The position numbers and the translations under genes are program-made. Below are positions 1-12,328 of a stretch of 41,083 bases of DNA, piece after piece. The stretch is from Leucogyrophana mollusca (taxonomy: Eukaryota; Basidiomycota; Agaricomycetes; Boletales): assembly GCA_021014945.1 (NCBI GenBank), contig MU266572.1, forward strand, positions 1 through 41,083, read 5' to 3'. The notes below the pieces were generated by a model. That model was given only the letters and a program-made list of their open reading frames with translations, searched no databases and was not told the origin of the DNA. Each line of letters opens with the position of its first letter. The stretch's first letter is position 1.

Positions 1-107
1 AACCTCGCGGAGCCTATTTCTGCCGCTTTTACTTATTCTCCCACCCTCTGAGCCTCTATCAGCCTCGCGTACAAACTTGTGACTTTTGGCTGGGATTGAT
101 CCCTCAG

Positions 108-2304
108 ATGTTCACAGTTGACGACTTGCGTCCTTACATAACATTAAGGCCTTCCTACACGCCCACGGCCTTTGGGTTACTCATTTGCACCATCATGATC
201 ACTCTCACGATCGCCCTTGCATTGCTCACACTCTTCATCATCGTTGCTCTCGCATACCCAGATCGTTTCGTCGGCACAAAGGCGCGACCGGACCTGCCCG
301 GCCCCCGCGGCGTCCCTCTCCTCGGGAATCTATTCCAGCTCCTCCCCCACCGCAGACGCATGCTGCAGCGCTTATCGGAGCTGGAGGGGCAATACGGCGA
401 GCTCTTCACGTTCACGATGCCCGGTCGCGGACGGAGCATCGTGATCAACCGCCCCGAATGGCTCGAACACGTGCGGAAACGTCCGTCCTCGCCCACACTC
501 TGTTCGTAAGCAACTAGTAGCACTGATACCGTTTACAGACGACGGAACGAGGTACTCCAAAGGCTCAACCGCGCTCGCGGTTTTCAAGGAGTTCCCTGGG
601 GCACGGAGCGCGTTCGGCAGCGAGGGACAGCTGTGGAAGCATTCGCGGAGGATTATGCAGTGAGTCGCCTTCTGCGCACGCCATGAATGTTCTCAAGGTT
701 CATAGACCGATCTTCATGTCGCAGTCCTTCGATCGTCACGTCGCCCGCGCCTTAAATGAGGTGATACACATTTCATCGCCGTATTTGCGTCAGGGCTGAC
801 ACACCGCACAGACCATCCCGGTCCTCCGAAACTTTCTGCACAAGGCAGCAGAGTCGGGTGTCGTGTTCGATTTCAACGGTGTGTGGCCGCGCAGGCGTTG
901 GTCTGCAATTCATCACTGAAATACCCATGTACATTCCGCCAGAGTTCTGCGGCAGGTACTCCCTCGAGGTGCTCTGCAAGGCTACGATGAACTTGGATAC
1001 AGCCGTCTTGACGTCTGACCCAGCCTGTCTCTCAACAGACCATAAGATGATGCACACAGTGTCGATTCTGAACCATATATCGTCAGGGTGAGCCTGAACT
1101 CGCGTTCCTTGGCATGTCCCCCCCACGTTCACGTCCCGCTGGCACTTTAGGCGGCTCCACAACCCCCTCTGGCGCCTCACCGAAATGGTAAGACCCAACT
1201 AACCCGGCCCTCTCAACTCTATTGCTCACCGGTGCTTCGAGCTCGACGGAAGTCGTAGCGCCTTCCATAGTGCACGCGAAGATCTCTTCGCAGTCGTCGA
1301 CAAGCTCGTGTGCGACCGCACTGCCACGGCAGACGCACAAACAACCACCCACGCGCAATTGGAATCAGACTCAGACAGCGACGGCGACTTCCTATCAGCG
1401 CTCCTCAGTGACCCGAGCATTACCGACCCCGTCCTCCTCCGCGACACGCTCATCACGCTCCTTTTCGCTGGGCGTGACACGACACAGAATGCGCTCGCGT
1501 GGTCCCTCTATGAGCTCTCCCGCCGTCCGGCGTGGGTGGACAGGATGCGTGAAGAAGCTATTAGGGTGGGGGGAGGTACAGAGACTATCCGGCACGACGA
1601 AGTGCATGTGCGTCGTACTTAGCTTATATCATTACATATCTCGTTCCCGTTCTCAAACCGGCGACTTTTTCTTTGCTTAGAGTTACCCGATCCACCTCGC
1701 CGTCCTCCACGAAACCCTGCGCCTTTGGCCAGGCGCCCCGAAGAACGCACGTCTCGCGCTCTCGGACGACGTCCTCCCCAGCGTCCCGGAGCATGGCTAT
1801 CGTCACCCCGTCCGGGTGTCCAAAGGCGACTACGTCCTCTGGTCAGATTACGCCATGATGCGCAACTGCAAGGTGTGTCGTCAATTCGAGTCCTACAGTG
1901 ATCCTCACCGATTTGGTCGCCCACCGACTCTCGTGGCGTGACCAACCACATCTCATCCAGGTATGGGGCCCCGACGCACGCGAATTCAATCCTGCCCGCC
2001 ACCTCGACGCGCATGGCCAGTTCGTGAAGCCGCCCCAGCCCAGGTTCCACGCATTCGGCGCAGGGCCGCGGCTCTGGTTCGTGCATTCCCCCTTCTACCT
2101 GTTCGGGACTTGAATTACTGAAGTGACCACTGATTTTGCAGCCCTGGGTCACGCCTCGCGACGTACGAGTTTGTCTCGTTCTGGGCGGCTTTGCTACCCC
2201 TGTTCGATTTTGTGCCCGTCGAGGCGGGGGAGAGGTTCCCGGCGGACGCGCTCACTATGTCCATGGAGGGGTCGTTCATGGTTGCTGTGAAGAGCCGGGT
2301 TTAA
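108..2304 (+). CDS. Cytochrome P450 monooxygenase (fungal microsomal type)
   Basis: A haem-thiolate monooxygenase that should oxidise a hydrophobic substrate at the ER membrane using electrons from a P450 reductase. The ATG at 108 gives an N-terminal hydrophobic segment (about residues 25-48, rich in I, L, A and T), then the proline-rich hinge [15 protein letters not shown]. Downstream exons show the I-helix motif AGRDTT (about 1470-1490), the K-helix ETLR (about 1710), a PERF-like FNPARHLD (about 1987-2010) and the haem loop FGAGPRLCPG. The haem Cys codon is split by an intron at 2077-2141, so an unspliced read seems to lose the cysteine. The last exon runs to TAA at 2302-2304. I count about eight or more introns; the first (near 481-538) has a weak GTCCGT donor. 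The motifs suggest the CYP52/CYP63-like clan, but family and substrate cannot be named. All key motifs are intact. Confidence 0.9.
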
Positions 2305-2894
2305 TTGATTTCACAGCGATGTGCTCATGGTGCTTCAGCCCATGTAGGCTTGTTTCGAACCTGCACTGTAGCTGACAACGATTCAGTGCAAAGCAGCTTT
2401 CGCGTCGTGCTCCCCCGGCCCCACGTCCTTAGAGAGGCGAGACAAACCGGGAACGAAGATGAACGCTTACTGAGGGCCGTTCAGTGGTACCATCGTGGGC
2501 GCGTCGGCGGGAGTGGACATGATGTAAGCCTGTGCGAAGAGCCACGGCAACCGATCAGCACTGATCAACTCGAGATCGGGCACCTGGAGGCTCTCGGGAC
2601 GGGGCTCATGCAGATCAGACTCGGAGCTCAGAAAGAGGAGCGTGGCAAGGGATGGATCGCCACAGCTTCGCCCAGCGACTTTTTTGCTCAGCTGCAGAGT
2701 TCTCTCGAAAGGCTTCGTGTTGACGCAGCGATGGAAGATCGTTTGCGATCGCAACCATTGGTCCTGCTGGACACGAATCTGATGCCCCCAGTGTATAAGT
2801 GAACGTCGAACCGAAGACGAGCTGTACAAGTCAGTGTCAGATACTTCTGGTCACTGGCGACTGCAGTCGCGGTACCAGAAATTGTTCGACGCCA
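2305..2894. other. Spacer after P450, no recognised gene
   Basis: Open frames exist on both strands (plus to 2802, minus 2467-2829), but neither resembles a family I know and they overlap each other. It separates the P450 stop from the start of the inverted duplication. I see no clear promoter or RNA gene. Confidence 0.4.
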
Positions 2895-5560
2895 CATCAC
2901 GTCGCCATCGAGCATTTTGATTGATGCGAGGTGATAGAGGCACTGTAAGGAACGGCTAAGCTGAAGCGCTGACATGTATCGTCTTCTCAAGCGCCGTTGT
3001 ACGAAAACCTCGATATTCGACCAGAGTCGAGCATACATTGGGAAAACTCACCTCTTCTGCATACCGGCCGCCTGTTACTCGCGAGGGACCCAGCGGGAGG
3101 GGGACTTGAGAGGTTGACTTAGAGGAGGGCCTCGAGGGACATTGGTTGCTCATTTCCGCAATCCAGACGCCCAAGCACCAATCGACGCTTATGTTTATCG
3201 CAGTCTGGTCACGGGTTTCTGCATCTCTCGGAATTTCGAAGTCCGCGGTGCGACCGTTACCAACGAGCCAACAAACGATCTGCGTGCATTTCCAAGATTG
3301 TACTGATAGGAACTAATGTGGCTATGAACATTGGGTGATTTCAGTCCCGTTTTCAATTTCATTGAACTTTTCAAGTCAGGTTTCTCCCTTCTTTTCTCCT
3401 TGATGCAGTGCACCCTGACATCGTGCCTTAGGTTAAACGCCTACTTACTTCTAGCCATCACAACACAGCGCCTCGAGGCATTAGATTACGCCCTGGGCGT
3501 CAACCATGGGGTTGAAAGGGAGGTCGATGGTGGTCTCGCAGATAGCTGCACCTATACCTCTCACTGCCCCTTGAGTACCCACACCCTAATCCTAAATGGC
3601 GACCATCGAGTCCGCAGTGCAGTCCATTTACTATAACAATTGCTTCAGTGGTGAGTCTTCTGCTACCCTACATCCTCCACTGATCGAATCTCCTTGCAAA
3701 GTGGCTGTTGCTACGCTTCTTGTGTACGACTATCGTCAGTAACTCCTCATCGAGCTCTGTCAAACTCAGCTCACTACATATCCTCCAGTCCTTACGATTG
3801 GGCAAGAGGTAAGAGTCGTATAACTAGCAGCTTAATTTTGCTTACAGTATTGGATCGACTGGTAGGACGAATATGTCTGGGTTGGTCATCCATGCTTGCT
3901 CGATCTGTGTCCTATTTCGAACAACTTGATAGCAAAGGCCAATGTCTCTCATGTCATTCCTTTATTATGTAGTTCGTACCTGTACCTCTGCGTCCCGCGG
4001 CGTTTCGCATTTGCTGACAGAGCACTAGGTTCGCTATGTTGGCCTCTTCGTCGCCATGTACGTCAGGTCCTCTTGAGTTGTCTTTACCGCTGACTCAATT
4101 GTCGTGCGATTTAGCGTTGCGGCCCTATGTAGGTTACATACCGCATTCAAAGGATGAATTCGACTAATTGACGACTCTTCAGGGGGAAATTTTATTGTCG
4201 GGTCTGTGCCAGTCAGTCGTTGCCCTGTTCTTCTTGCTCCAAGAAATGCTCACAATGGTTTTGAAGATGTATGTCTTCTATATTCATGCTATGCTTGACA
4301 TGTTTCAATACACAAGGCTTTGATATAGGTGTACGTCTCATCCTTAACCGCTCGAAGTTAACGCTAATAAATATGCTCACTTCCACTAGGTGCCGGGTTC
4401 TATGTATTCGATAACCTGGGATTCTATGTGATTATCTGTGTATCAGCCGGTGAGTCCTGCTACAGTTCTCCGGGTAATCAGACACTATAGATAACTGGAC
4501 ATCCATCTAGCGATCATGGTTCTGCGGGTTTTTGCTATGTATAACCAATCCAAGGTCATCCTAGGCGTGCTCTTGTTGTTTTTCGTACCCACCGTGGTCG
4601 CCACGATTGTTATTATCGTCAAACTCCTCAATATCAGCTCCGCCAAGTCGTGTAAGTCGTTCATGTATCGTCTCTCACGGCTTGCCGATCAAATCATCCC
4701 CGCCTCTTCCCAGACGTGATAGCATTCAACTTACTGGGGACGAATTACTGTGCCGAAGTCTCTCCGTCGACGAGGGCCGATTCTCTTCTGTTCATCTACT
4801 TAACTATCCCCCGGGTTTGCTTCGACGTGCTCCTCGTTGTACTCGCGGTCGGTCGCCTTGTGAAGGACGCTGTAGATAATCGGATGCTGGGCAAGTGGCA
4901 GCCCAATGTCTACCTACGGATGCTAGCCCGAGACAGCATCATGTATTTTCTCTTGTGAGTCAGCCCGAGTAAGTTGACGAATCATTCATGTCCACTAACG
5001 AGCTCGAAATAGGAACCTTGCGTTCACGATCCTCGAGCTCATACAGCCTCTTACAACATTTCCGGTGAGTAACCCCACAACCCTCATGGATTCTCGTGTG
5101 ACAAAATTCGATGATATTCAGACTTGGTACCAATATGTGGGCGTATCCATCAGCAACACCGTCCCGTTCATGCTCGCCCCACACTTAATCATCAGCTTCC
5201 GACACCACACCAGCGCTGATGAGATACACAGCGGGTTTGGGAGCCACATGGAAACATCGCTGGGTGCAGGGGAACTGGAATTACGTTTTGCGAGGCCGGG
5301 TTCGAGGAATAGTATGGATGGGAGAGACGTCTAAGTCGTGATGAATTTTCGGTTTATTTCAATGGTGTATACCTACCGTACGTTAAGCACCAGATACCTC
5401 GTTTGAACCGAAGACAGGGTGGAGTATAGTTCAGTCCCCACGCATTTATTTGTAAACAGTCGTCCTAGTCGGTTGGCGATTTCTCGACGCCTTCCATCAT
5501 CGATGTAGTCCTTCCCTGACATGCATTACTGACGACTTTCGATGGTGCGGTACAACCTTC
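2895..5560 (+). repeat. Inverted duplication, arm A (DUF6533 gene plus flanks)
   Basis: This stretch matches the reverse complement of about 38475-40995 over introns, exons and both flanks. Anchors seen by eye include CTTCTGCATACCGG near 3056, CCCAGCGGGAGGGGGACT near 3090, GAGCCAACAAACGATCTGCG near 3264, the DUF6533 gene, and GTCCCCACGCATTTATT near 5436 in the 3' flank. The match starts near 2895-2910 and fades after about 5560. Substitutions and small indels are spread through non-coding parts, so the copies are related but not recent perfect copies. Boundaries are estimates. Confidence 0.85.
3596..5334 (+). CDS. DUF6533-type multi-pass membrane protein, copy A
   Basis: Fungus-specific membrane protein of unknown function, common in multi-copy families in Agaricomycetes. 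ATG at 3596 starts MATIESAVQSIYYNNCFS, followed by the DUF6533 hallmarks VAVATLLVYDY, LLTIGQE and, after two further introns, FLYYVVRYVGLFVA. Later exons carry GFYVIICVSAA, the LRVFAMYNQSK segment, LLLFFVPTVVATIVIIV, a long helix with RVCFDVLLVVLAVGRL, then RMLARDSIMYFLL, and a last exon with the NTVPFMLAPHLIISFRHHT motif; TAA at 5332-5334. About seven membrane helices are likely, with a short soluble tail. The exons between about 4080 and 4400 are uncertain. An apparent in-frame TAG near 3858 falls within an intron in my model (GTAGGA..AAAG), supported by the same arrangement in copy B. Confidence 0.8.
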
Positions 5561-6780
5561 CATCCCAGGAATGGAGTTTAGTAGAATGAAGAAAAACCGG
5601 CCCACACGAACTCCAACCCATAATCCTAAACATGTTACCCCATGTATCGTACCTGGGAAACCAATGAGATGCCACCAGCCAAAGGGCGCCCGAGAGGGAC
5701 GTTCAGCGTCAGACCGCTAGCCCCATGGACGAAAGTACGATCAGCTATTGGACCTGGCTTTGGCTCGGTACCCATGCTGATGGCACGTCGCGGCCCTCGG
5801 GAGTCCTCGCACTGTTCCGTATCGGACGTCGAGTTATCTTCACGTTTTAAGCCACCTTGAGGGTTGAGATTCTGTCTTGGGACAGGTTTTGGATCGGGTA
5901 CGGTCGCGTCTTGCTTGGGATAGATGTTTAGCAGGTGGACCGGCTACGAGCCAGAAACTGCATACAATTTGGGAGAAGGGTCATGCATAGTTTTACGGAT
6001 CACGTTGCGTGGAAGAACGATATCTGAGTCGGCAACACAGCAGCAGGAACCCCGATCGTCAGATTCGACATCAGGCAAGTGTACTCGCTATACATTCCCT
6101 TGACGTCCCTCCTTTGGACATGAATAGTCCTGTATTGGAGTAGAAAGTCCGTCGATGGAGATCGTCTGAGATTAAGAAACCCTAAGAGAACGCCGCGCCC
6201 GCTGTATCGAGAGTCGAGATCAGTGAGGACGCAGCTTCACGGGCTTTCACGGGTATTGCCGCAGAACGCACCAAGCACTTGAGGGCAGCCACCACACAAT
6301 GACCGTCAACTTGCCGTCAACTGCGATTCTGAAAATTAACTCTGGGCCCGATTTCTCCACCACGGTTATTCATGCGGTATATGCTAAGTACGCGAGGGTA
6401 TATGGCAACCTCGATGGGCTTTGCGTCTGCCACGGACTGGGGCATTCGTATGTTAGTGTAAAACATAAATGCCTTGGTGGGCGGTTCCAACTAATTTTGG
6501 TCAGTGTTCAGTGAAGGTCCTCGTGATGATCTTAGGGTAAATAGCTTGCTTTTCTGCGTAGGCAATTTCGCTGAAAAGGATCCCACATCCCACAGCATGA
6601 CAGCCCGCGTGATTTCCCCTGTGCCTTCAATCTAGGGAAGCGGCCCATATCATCGAGAAATGGACACGTCTGCCATTATTTTTAACTGGTATTAGCTATC
6701 GCAGCCCATCTCATGGCTTCTTGCAAAGATAAGGTACCACTCGGGTTGGCGTCAACCAGCATTTGCATCTGGTTCACACT
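5561..6780. other. Intergenic region before the amidase pair
   Basis: About 1.2 kb without a gene I recognise. On the minus strand a frame without an ATG stays open from about 5942 to 5642 (roughly 100 codons); it could be a decayed exon but matches no family I know. The rest shows scattered stops on both strands and no obvious repeat. Confidence 0.35.
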
Positions 6781-8920
6781 ATGGCGATGTCTTTCAGAGC
6801 CAAGATTCAGGGTGTGGGGGGTAATGAGTCCTATACCGCCAGAGCTCAAGCCCTCAAAGACCGCCTCGATTCGCAAATCCCTCCATCTCTTCACCTCGAG
6901 CAAACCTATCTTGACAATCTTCCTCTGGATGTAACAGGCGTCCCAGCATCCTGTGGGCTTCTCACTCCTGCGGAACTCGCCATCACCGAGCTCGACGCGA
7001 CTTCAATCTGCGAAAAAATCGCAAAAGGAGAGCTCACAGCGGTCAACACCGTCACTGCGTTCGGGAAACGCGCCGCCATCGCGCATCAGGTTACAGCTTG
7101 CTTGACCGATTTCTTTTTGGACGAGGGCCTTCAACGCGCGAGAGAGTTGGATGAATATTATCGACGTGAAGGAAAGGTTGTTGGGCCGCTTCACGGGCTG
7201 CCGATCTCTATCAAGGTGAGTTTCACACTTGCGTATGGGCGTTCGTATTTACTTCTCTGGATCATAGGACCATATCCCTATCAAAGGCCGGTGGGGCTCA
7301 GGCGGTTTCATCGTGAACACAAAGCCATCTGCAGATGACTGTGATATGACGAGAATTCTGAGAAGTCTGGGAGCAGGTTCGGCCCTTTCATCCTCTTTGT
7401 GAGCGTCGCGAGTACCTACTCGGGAACAAAGTATTCTACGTCAAGACCAACCAGCCACAGACGATCATGCACCTAGAGTCTCATTCGTGCTACGGCCGAA
7501 CGGTAAGCGAATTATGCGAAGAATCTGTCCTTTAACCTTGACCGTAATGACCCAAGCTCAACCCTCACAACACAAACCTCTCACCCGGCGGCTCATCCGG
7601 AGGGGAGTCGGCCCTCGTTGCAATGAAAGGATCCTGCATGGGCGTCGGAACGTAAGTCAGCCTCCCGGCATCTTGCAATGCCCAGCGAAACCTGACTCCC
7701 GATGGTTAGTGACGGCGGAGGATCGATCCGTTGTCCCTCCGCTCATTGTGGCCTCTATGGCATCCGCCCCACCTGTTACACGTTGCCGACGGGCGATTAT
7801 ATATCATAGTAAGCCTCTACTCTCACGCAACAGACGGCGCAGCTCACAATCTCGTATTTTTTACCAGCCAAATTGGCCAAGACGGATATGCGACGTCTAC
7901 CGGACCCATGTGTAACTCAGCACGCGACGTGCAGTTGTTCCTGGAGGCTCTTTTCGGCGCCAAGCCCTCTTTAGTAGACCCCAGCCTCATCCCCATGCAG
8001 CCGACAATCCCGGACCTTAGCCAGAAGAAACTTCGAGTGGGCGTCATGATGCACGACGGTGTGGTCATGCCCCACCCTCCGATGCTTCGTGCTCTTGAGC
8101 TGGCGAAGGCGAAGTTGGAAGTTGCTCCGAACATCGAGGTGATCGACTACGTCCCTTACAAGCATGAAGAGGGATACAATATTGTGGTAAGCCGCGTCAG
8201 AATTGGCCTCTTGTCCTTGCACCGAAACGTTGGGACAGCGCGCGATGTACTTTGAAGATGGTGGGAAGACAGTTCGCCGGCTGTTGGAGGAGGGTGGCGA
8301 AGACGTTCATCCACTATCAGAGTGGGTCATCAGTCCGCCTCATGTGAGGCACCACGACGCCGTCGATGTATGGAGAGTAAGTCTATATTTGATCATTTTT
8401 CGATAGTAAACATTGATGATCGCTGCAGCTGCACGACAGGCGCGACACGTTCCGACGCGCGTACTCTGACCATTGGCGCCAACAAGGCTGCGACGTGCTA
8501 CTGTGTCCACCGTTCCATGGGACTGCAAGCCGTCACGACACCGCCAAGTACTGGGGGTAAGTCCGGTTTTCATGACTCATGCATATCCATTGAGTGCTTT
8601 ATATCAGTTACACGGCTATCTGGAATATCCTCGACTATCCCGGGATTGTATTCCCAAGCGGTCTCAAAGCCGACCCGTCCGTAGACGTTCTCAGAGCCGT
8701 TGGGAGCCCTATGAGCGAATCGGACGAATACAATCGCTCGCTTTGTACGTTGCTTGTCCTGACAGCGCTCGACGTTATCGTAACTGACTGTTTGGTTCAT
8801 TCAGATGACCCGGAAGCTTTCATTGGAGCCCCAATTTCCCTACAAGTCATCGCTCGTAGGTTTGACGATGGGTTAGTGTTGGCTGCGCAAGAGGTGATCG
8901 AGCGCATTATCAAGTCTTGA
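6781..8920 (+). CDS. Amidase (amidase signature family), tandem copy 1
   Basis: Hydrolyses a carboxylic amide to acid and ammonia using the Ser-cisSer-Lys triad of the amidase signature family. The catalytic Lys is in GPLHGLPISIK at the end of exon 1. The GGSSGGESALVAMKGS loop (about 7587-7635) supplies the cis-Ser. The nucleophile lies in TDGGGSIR (about 7710-7730), reached after an intron. C-terminal exons give YFEDGGKTVRRLL, QQGCDVLLCPPFHGTASRHD, YTAIWNILDYPGIVFPSG and the end VIERIIKS, TGA at 8918. Eight or more short introns fit in frame and no inactivating change was seen. ATG 6781 is the first in frame; ATG 6787 (MSFRAK) matches the start of the next gene (MSFKAK) and may be the true start. 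It resembles fungal AmdS-like amidases; the substrate is unknown. It lies about 390 nt upstream of its paralogue on the same strand. Confidence 0.88.
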
Positions 8921-9313
8921 CGTCGAGTCCGAGTCCCCACTCTTGTTATCAACGCTGTGGCCTGGGCAGTGAATCAAAGCCTCCGATCGAGGAGTCATAT
9001 CATGTACAATAGGGCGACTTTGCGAGTGGTAAAGCTGGTGATGGGCTTTGTTCGAGCTCTTGTGCTGGAGTGACACTGAGCTTCTGATAACGGCTCGACA
9101 ACTTCGGCATCACGCTGGGCGCCTCTTCACTGAGCTAGCCGTACCGAGGACTTCGACGGTATTCTTATCACCGAGCCTCAGAAAGGCTCGTTTGCACACA
9201 CCTTATTTTTATCCGATAGTATGATGATAAGGCGACCCCATGACCACTGGTGGGGGTTCATAGAGCTCAGTGAGTGTCGAATTCTCGCGATTGTTGACCA
9301 CTACGAACTCACA
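8921..9313. other. Spacer between the tandem amidases
   Basis: About 390 nt between the stop of copy 1 and the ATG of copy 2, long enough for a terminator and a separate promoter, so the two genes are probably transcribed independently. A TATTTTTAT stretch near 9204 could serve as an AT-rich promoter element for copy 2. No other structure stands out. Confidence 0.4.
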
Positions 9314-11451
9314 ATGTCTTTCAAGGCGAAAATTCAGGGAATTACAGGCGATGCGACCTATACCGCTAAAGCTCAAGCCCTCAAGGACCGTCTCGAGGCA
9401 CAAATTCCGCCTTCCCTGCGTCTTGACCCTGCCATCCTCGACCACCTTCCTCTCGACGTAACAGGCATCCCTGCATCTTGCGGGCTTCTCACTCCTGCAG
9501 AACTCGCCATTACAGAACTCGATGCAACTGCAGTTTGCGAGAGGATCGCGAAGGGACAACTTACAGCTGTCGACGCGGTCACAGCATTTGGGAAGCGCGC
9601 TGCAATCGCACACCAGGTCACTGCGTGCGTTACGGACTTTTTCTTGGACGAGGGGATTGAGCAGGCAAAAGCGTTGGATGAGTTCTATCGGCGCGAGGGG
9701 AAAGTGATCGGGCCACTTCATGGGCTGCCTATCTCGATCAAGGTACGACAACTCCCCGGTTATTGACACACATCTAATCATATGTGCATAGGAGCACATC
9801 CCTATCAAAGGGCGTTGGGGTTCTGCTGGCTTTCTGGCCAATGTCGAGCGCTCTCTTGATGATTGCGACATGACGCGGACCTTGCGAAGTCTGGGAGCTG
9901 GTACGAAATTCCTTCCTGCACAAATTCTGATGGAGATCTCAAGAGTACCTCAGTCTTTTATGTCAAGACGAACCAGCCTCAGACGCTTCAGCATCTTGAA
10001 ACACAGTCCTCATACGGCCGCACGGTTAGTGGCTCTTACGGTGTACTCAGTCTGTCACCGAAACATTCTTCTTGTGCAGCTTAACCCGCACAACTCGAAC
10101 CTCACCCCTGGCGGATCTTCTGGCGGAGAGTCAGCCTTGATCGCAATGAAGGGGTCTTGCATGGGTGTCGGAACGTACGTTCAGATCGTCCCCTTGCCAT
10201 AAATCCGTTTGAACTCGACCGGCGGTGATATTCAGGGATGGCGGTGGATCGATTCGTGTGCCTTGCGCTCACTGTGGTCTCTACGGGATACGCCCATCCT
10301 GCAAAAGGATGCCAACTTTTGGTTACCTCGCATAGTAAGTTCTATGCACGTTTGATGAAGTTGAAAGTTAACATACCGCCCATCAACTAGCCAGAAAGGC
10401 CACGATGGCTATGTCACATCAACTGGGCCGATGTGTAGTTCCTCGCGCGATTTGCGGCTCTTTCTGCAAGCTGTCCTCGGCGCTCGACCTCATATCATCG
10501 ACCCCTCTCTGATGCCTCTACCTTTGACGATCCCGGACCTCAGCAAGAAGACGCTTCGCGTAGGCATCATGATGCACGATAATGTGGTGATGCCCCACCC
10601 ACCCATACTGCGTGCCCTTGAGCTTGCCAAATCCAAACTTGAAGCTGCGCCAAACATCGAAGTCATTAACTACGAGCCTTATAAACACGAAGAAGGGTAT
10701 AGCATTATCGTGCGTTAACATTTACCCCCCTTCTCCCTCGTGTGCTTGAATGTCCCTCGTAGCGTCCAATGTACTTCGAGGATGGCGCCAGGACCGTTCG
10801 GCGGCTGCTAAAGGAGGGTGGGGAAGATATGCTTCCACTCTCCGAGTGGGTTACTTCTCCGCCTCATGTCCAAGACCACGATGCGCTCGCGATGTGGGCG
10901 GTACGTGATTCGGATACTCACATCGACCTCAGTATTGCTTAATTCGCTTTTTATCTAGTTGCACGCCAAGCGCAACACATATCGTCGTGCGTATTCTGAC
11001 CACTGGCGTCAGCAAGGCTGTGACGTTCTGTTGTGCCCACCATTCCACGGGACCGCAAGCCGCCACGATACAGCTAAGTACTGGGGGTATGTTTACTTCT
11101 TCCAGATTACATACATTTGCTCAGACGGCCATGGTAGGTACACGGCTATATGGAATTTACTCGACTACCCCGGCGTCGTGTTCCCTACAGGGCTAAAGGT
11201 TGACCCGTCAGTCGATGTTGTCAGAGAGATGGCTAGCCCAATGAGCCCGACGGATGAGTACAATCACTCCCTCTGTACGTTGCCCACCATGCTCGTGATT
11301 TCAGAATCCCTGATCATCCAATATTAATACCACAGATGATCCTGATATTTTTGTTGGGGCGCCTATATCACTTCAGGTAGTTGCTCGCCGGTTCAATGAT
11401 GGATTGGCGTTGGCTGCACAAGAAGTCATTGAACATATCATCAAGACGTGA
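9314..11451 (+). CDS. Amidase (amidase signature family), tandem copy 2
   Basis: Close paralogue of the gene at 6781-8920 with the same exon plan and the same active-site motifs: Lys in GPLHGLPISIK, the cis-Ser loop GGSSGGESALIAMKGS (about 10108-10158), and the nucleophile loop DGGGSIR (about 10238-10258). Other matching blocks are LRVGIMMHDNVVMPHPP, YFEDGARTVRRLLKEGGED, QQGCDVLLCPPFHGTASRHD and the end VIEHIIKT, TGA at 11449-11451. ATG at 9314 (MSFKAKIQG) is chosen because upstream in-frame sequence is not conserved with copy 1. An AATAAA at 11520-11525 is a plausible polyadenylation signal. Introns differ much more than exons between the copies, so both have been under coding constraint since duplication. 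Substrate unknown. Confidence 0.9.
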
Positions 11452-12328
11452 AGTTTGAATGCCAGAGGTAGGGCCTTGGGCACGTCGCCGTATCCCACCG
11501 CCTTGTAGCCACTGATGAGAATAAAACTATGGCTTCTTGATGTACATTATCAATTACACTATGACCACCACAAATCTGTCAATTTTAAGGGGGTGGTCCA
11601 TCTGTAAAGGGTATAAGTCAATGTAAGATACAAAGGCCACCGATACACAGGTCAAAGAAAAAACAGGGGTCGCATCCCATCGACGCCGAGATGTATAATG
11701 CCAGATGAGTGGAAATTCAGGAGGCAGCAGCGCTGGTCATGGGCATGACTAGAGTCCCGTCTTCTGAGGATTTGTGCCCCCACCGAGTAGAAACGGAGTG
11801 TCACGCGACGAAACTGATCCGTATCCGCAGCCTTCGGTACCGTCTGTATCTTCCCGTCAATTCGCGCAAAGCCCCTTTAATAGATCCCCTCGGTATGCAT
11901 TCTTCCTTGGGAAGTATATGTGACAATTTTCTGTGTAGATTGCCAACTCTTGCGGATGGGAGAGTCTGTGTGCTGGCTGGCCGGTCCTCGGATAGTCGTT
12001 TATGTCGATTGTATTTACATGTGAGCTCCGAACAGCCTTAGAAAGAGATCAGCGCCTCAAGGCATTTGAGTATCGCACCTGTCGGCAAACCTCGAGACTA
12101 TCCACGCGGCGTATGTACTAGACTAATTATATGAATATCTGGTACCATCTCTGCGATGATTTCTCGACTGGAGGTAAGAAACGGGTGAGGCCGATGAAGG
12201 TGTTGTAACTCCCCCCCTAAGAATCAGAATAAGGCGTCGCGAGTGTGGCGGGGGCGCCCTATGCGTGGGTTTAGATGAGTGGTCGGTGTTCACATTCTGT
12301 GGGGTTTATCATCGTCTCGCAGGGAGTG
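11452..12328. other. Intergenic, 3' flank of amidase 2 and of the RNase H element
   Basis: Holds the AATAAA at 11520 and otherwise no convincing gene. Sequence just left of 12329 keeps some similarity in another frame to what should follow in a LINE C-terminus, but it is degenerate. No poly(A) tail or target-site duplication was visible. Confidence 0.35.

Noticed and set aside
96..107. Earlier start for the P450 at 96
   Set aside because: The codon at 96 is TTG, not ATG; the first in-frame ATG is 108 and already gives a complete membrane anchor.
2050..2115. P450 with a lost haem cysteine and premature stop
   Set aside because: An intron at 2077-2141 restores LCPG and an in-frame C-terminus.
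3845..3860. Premature TAG in DUF6533 copy A
   Set aside because: Placing an intron from GTAGGA to GCAAAG gives FLYYVVRYVGLFVA in frame, and copy B shows the same layout.
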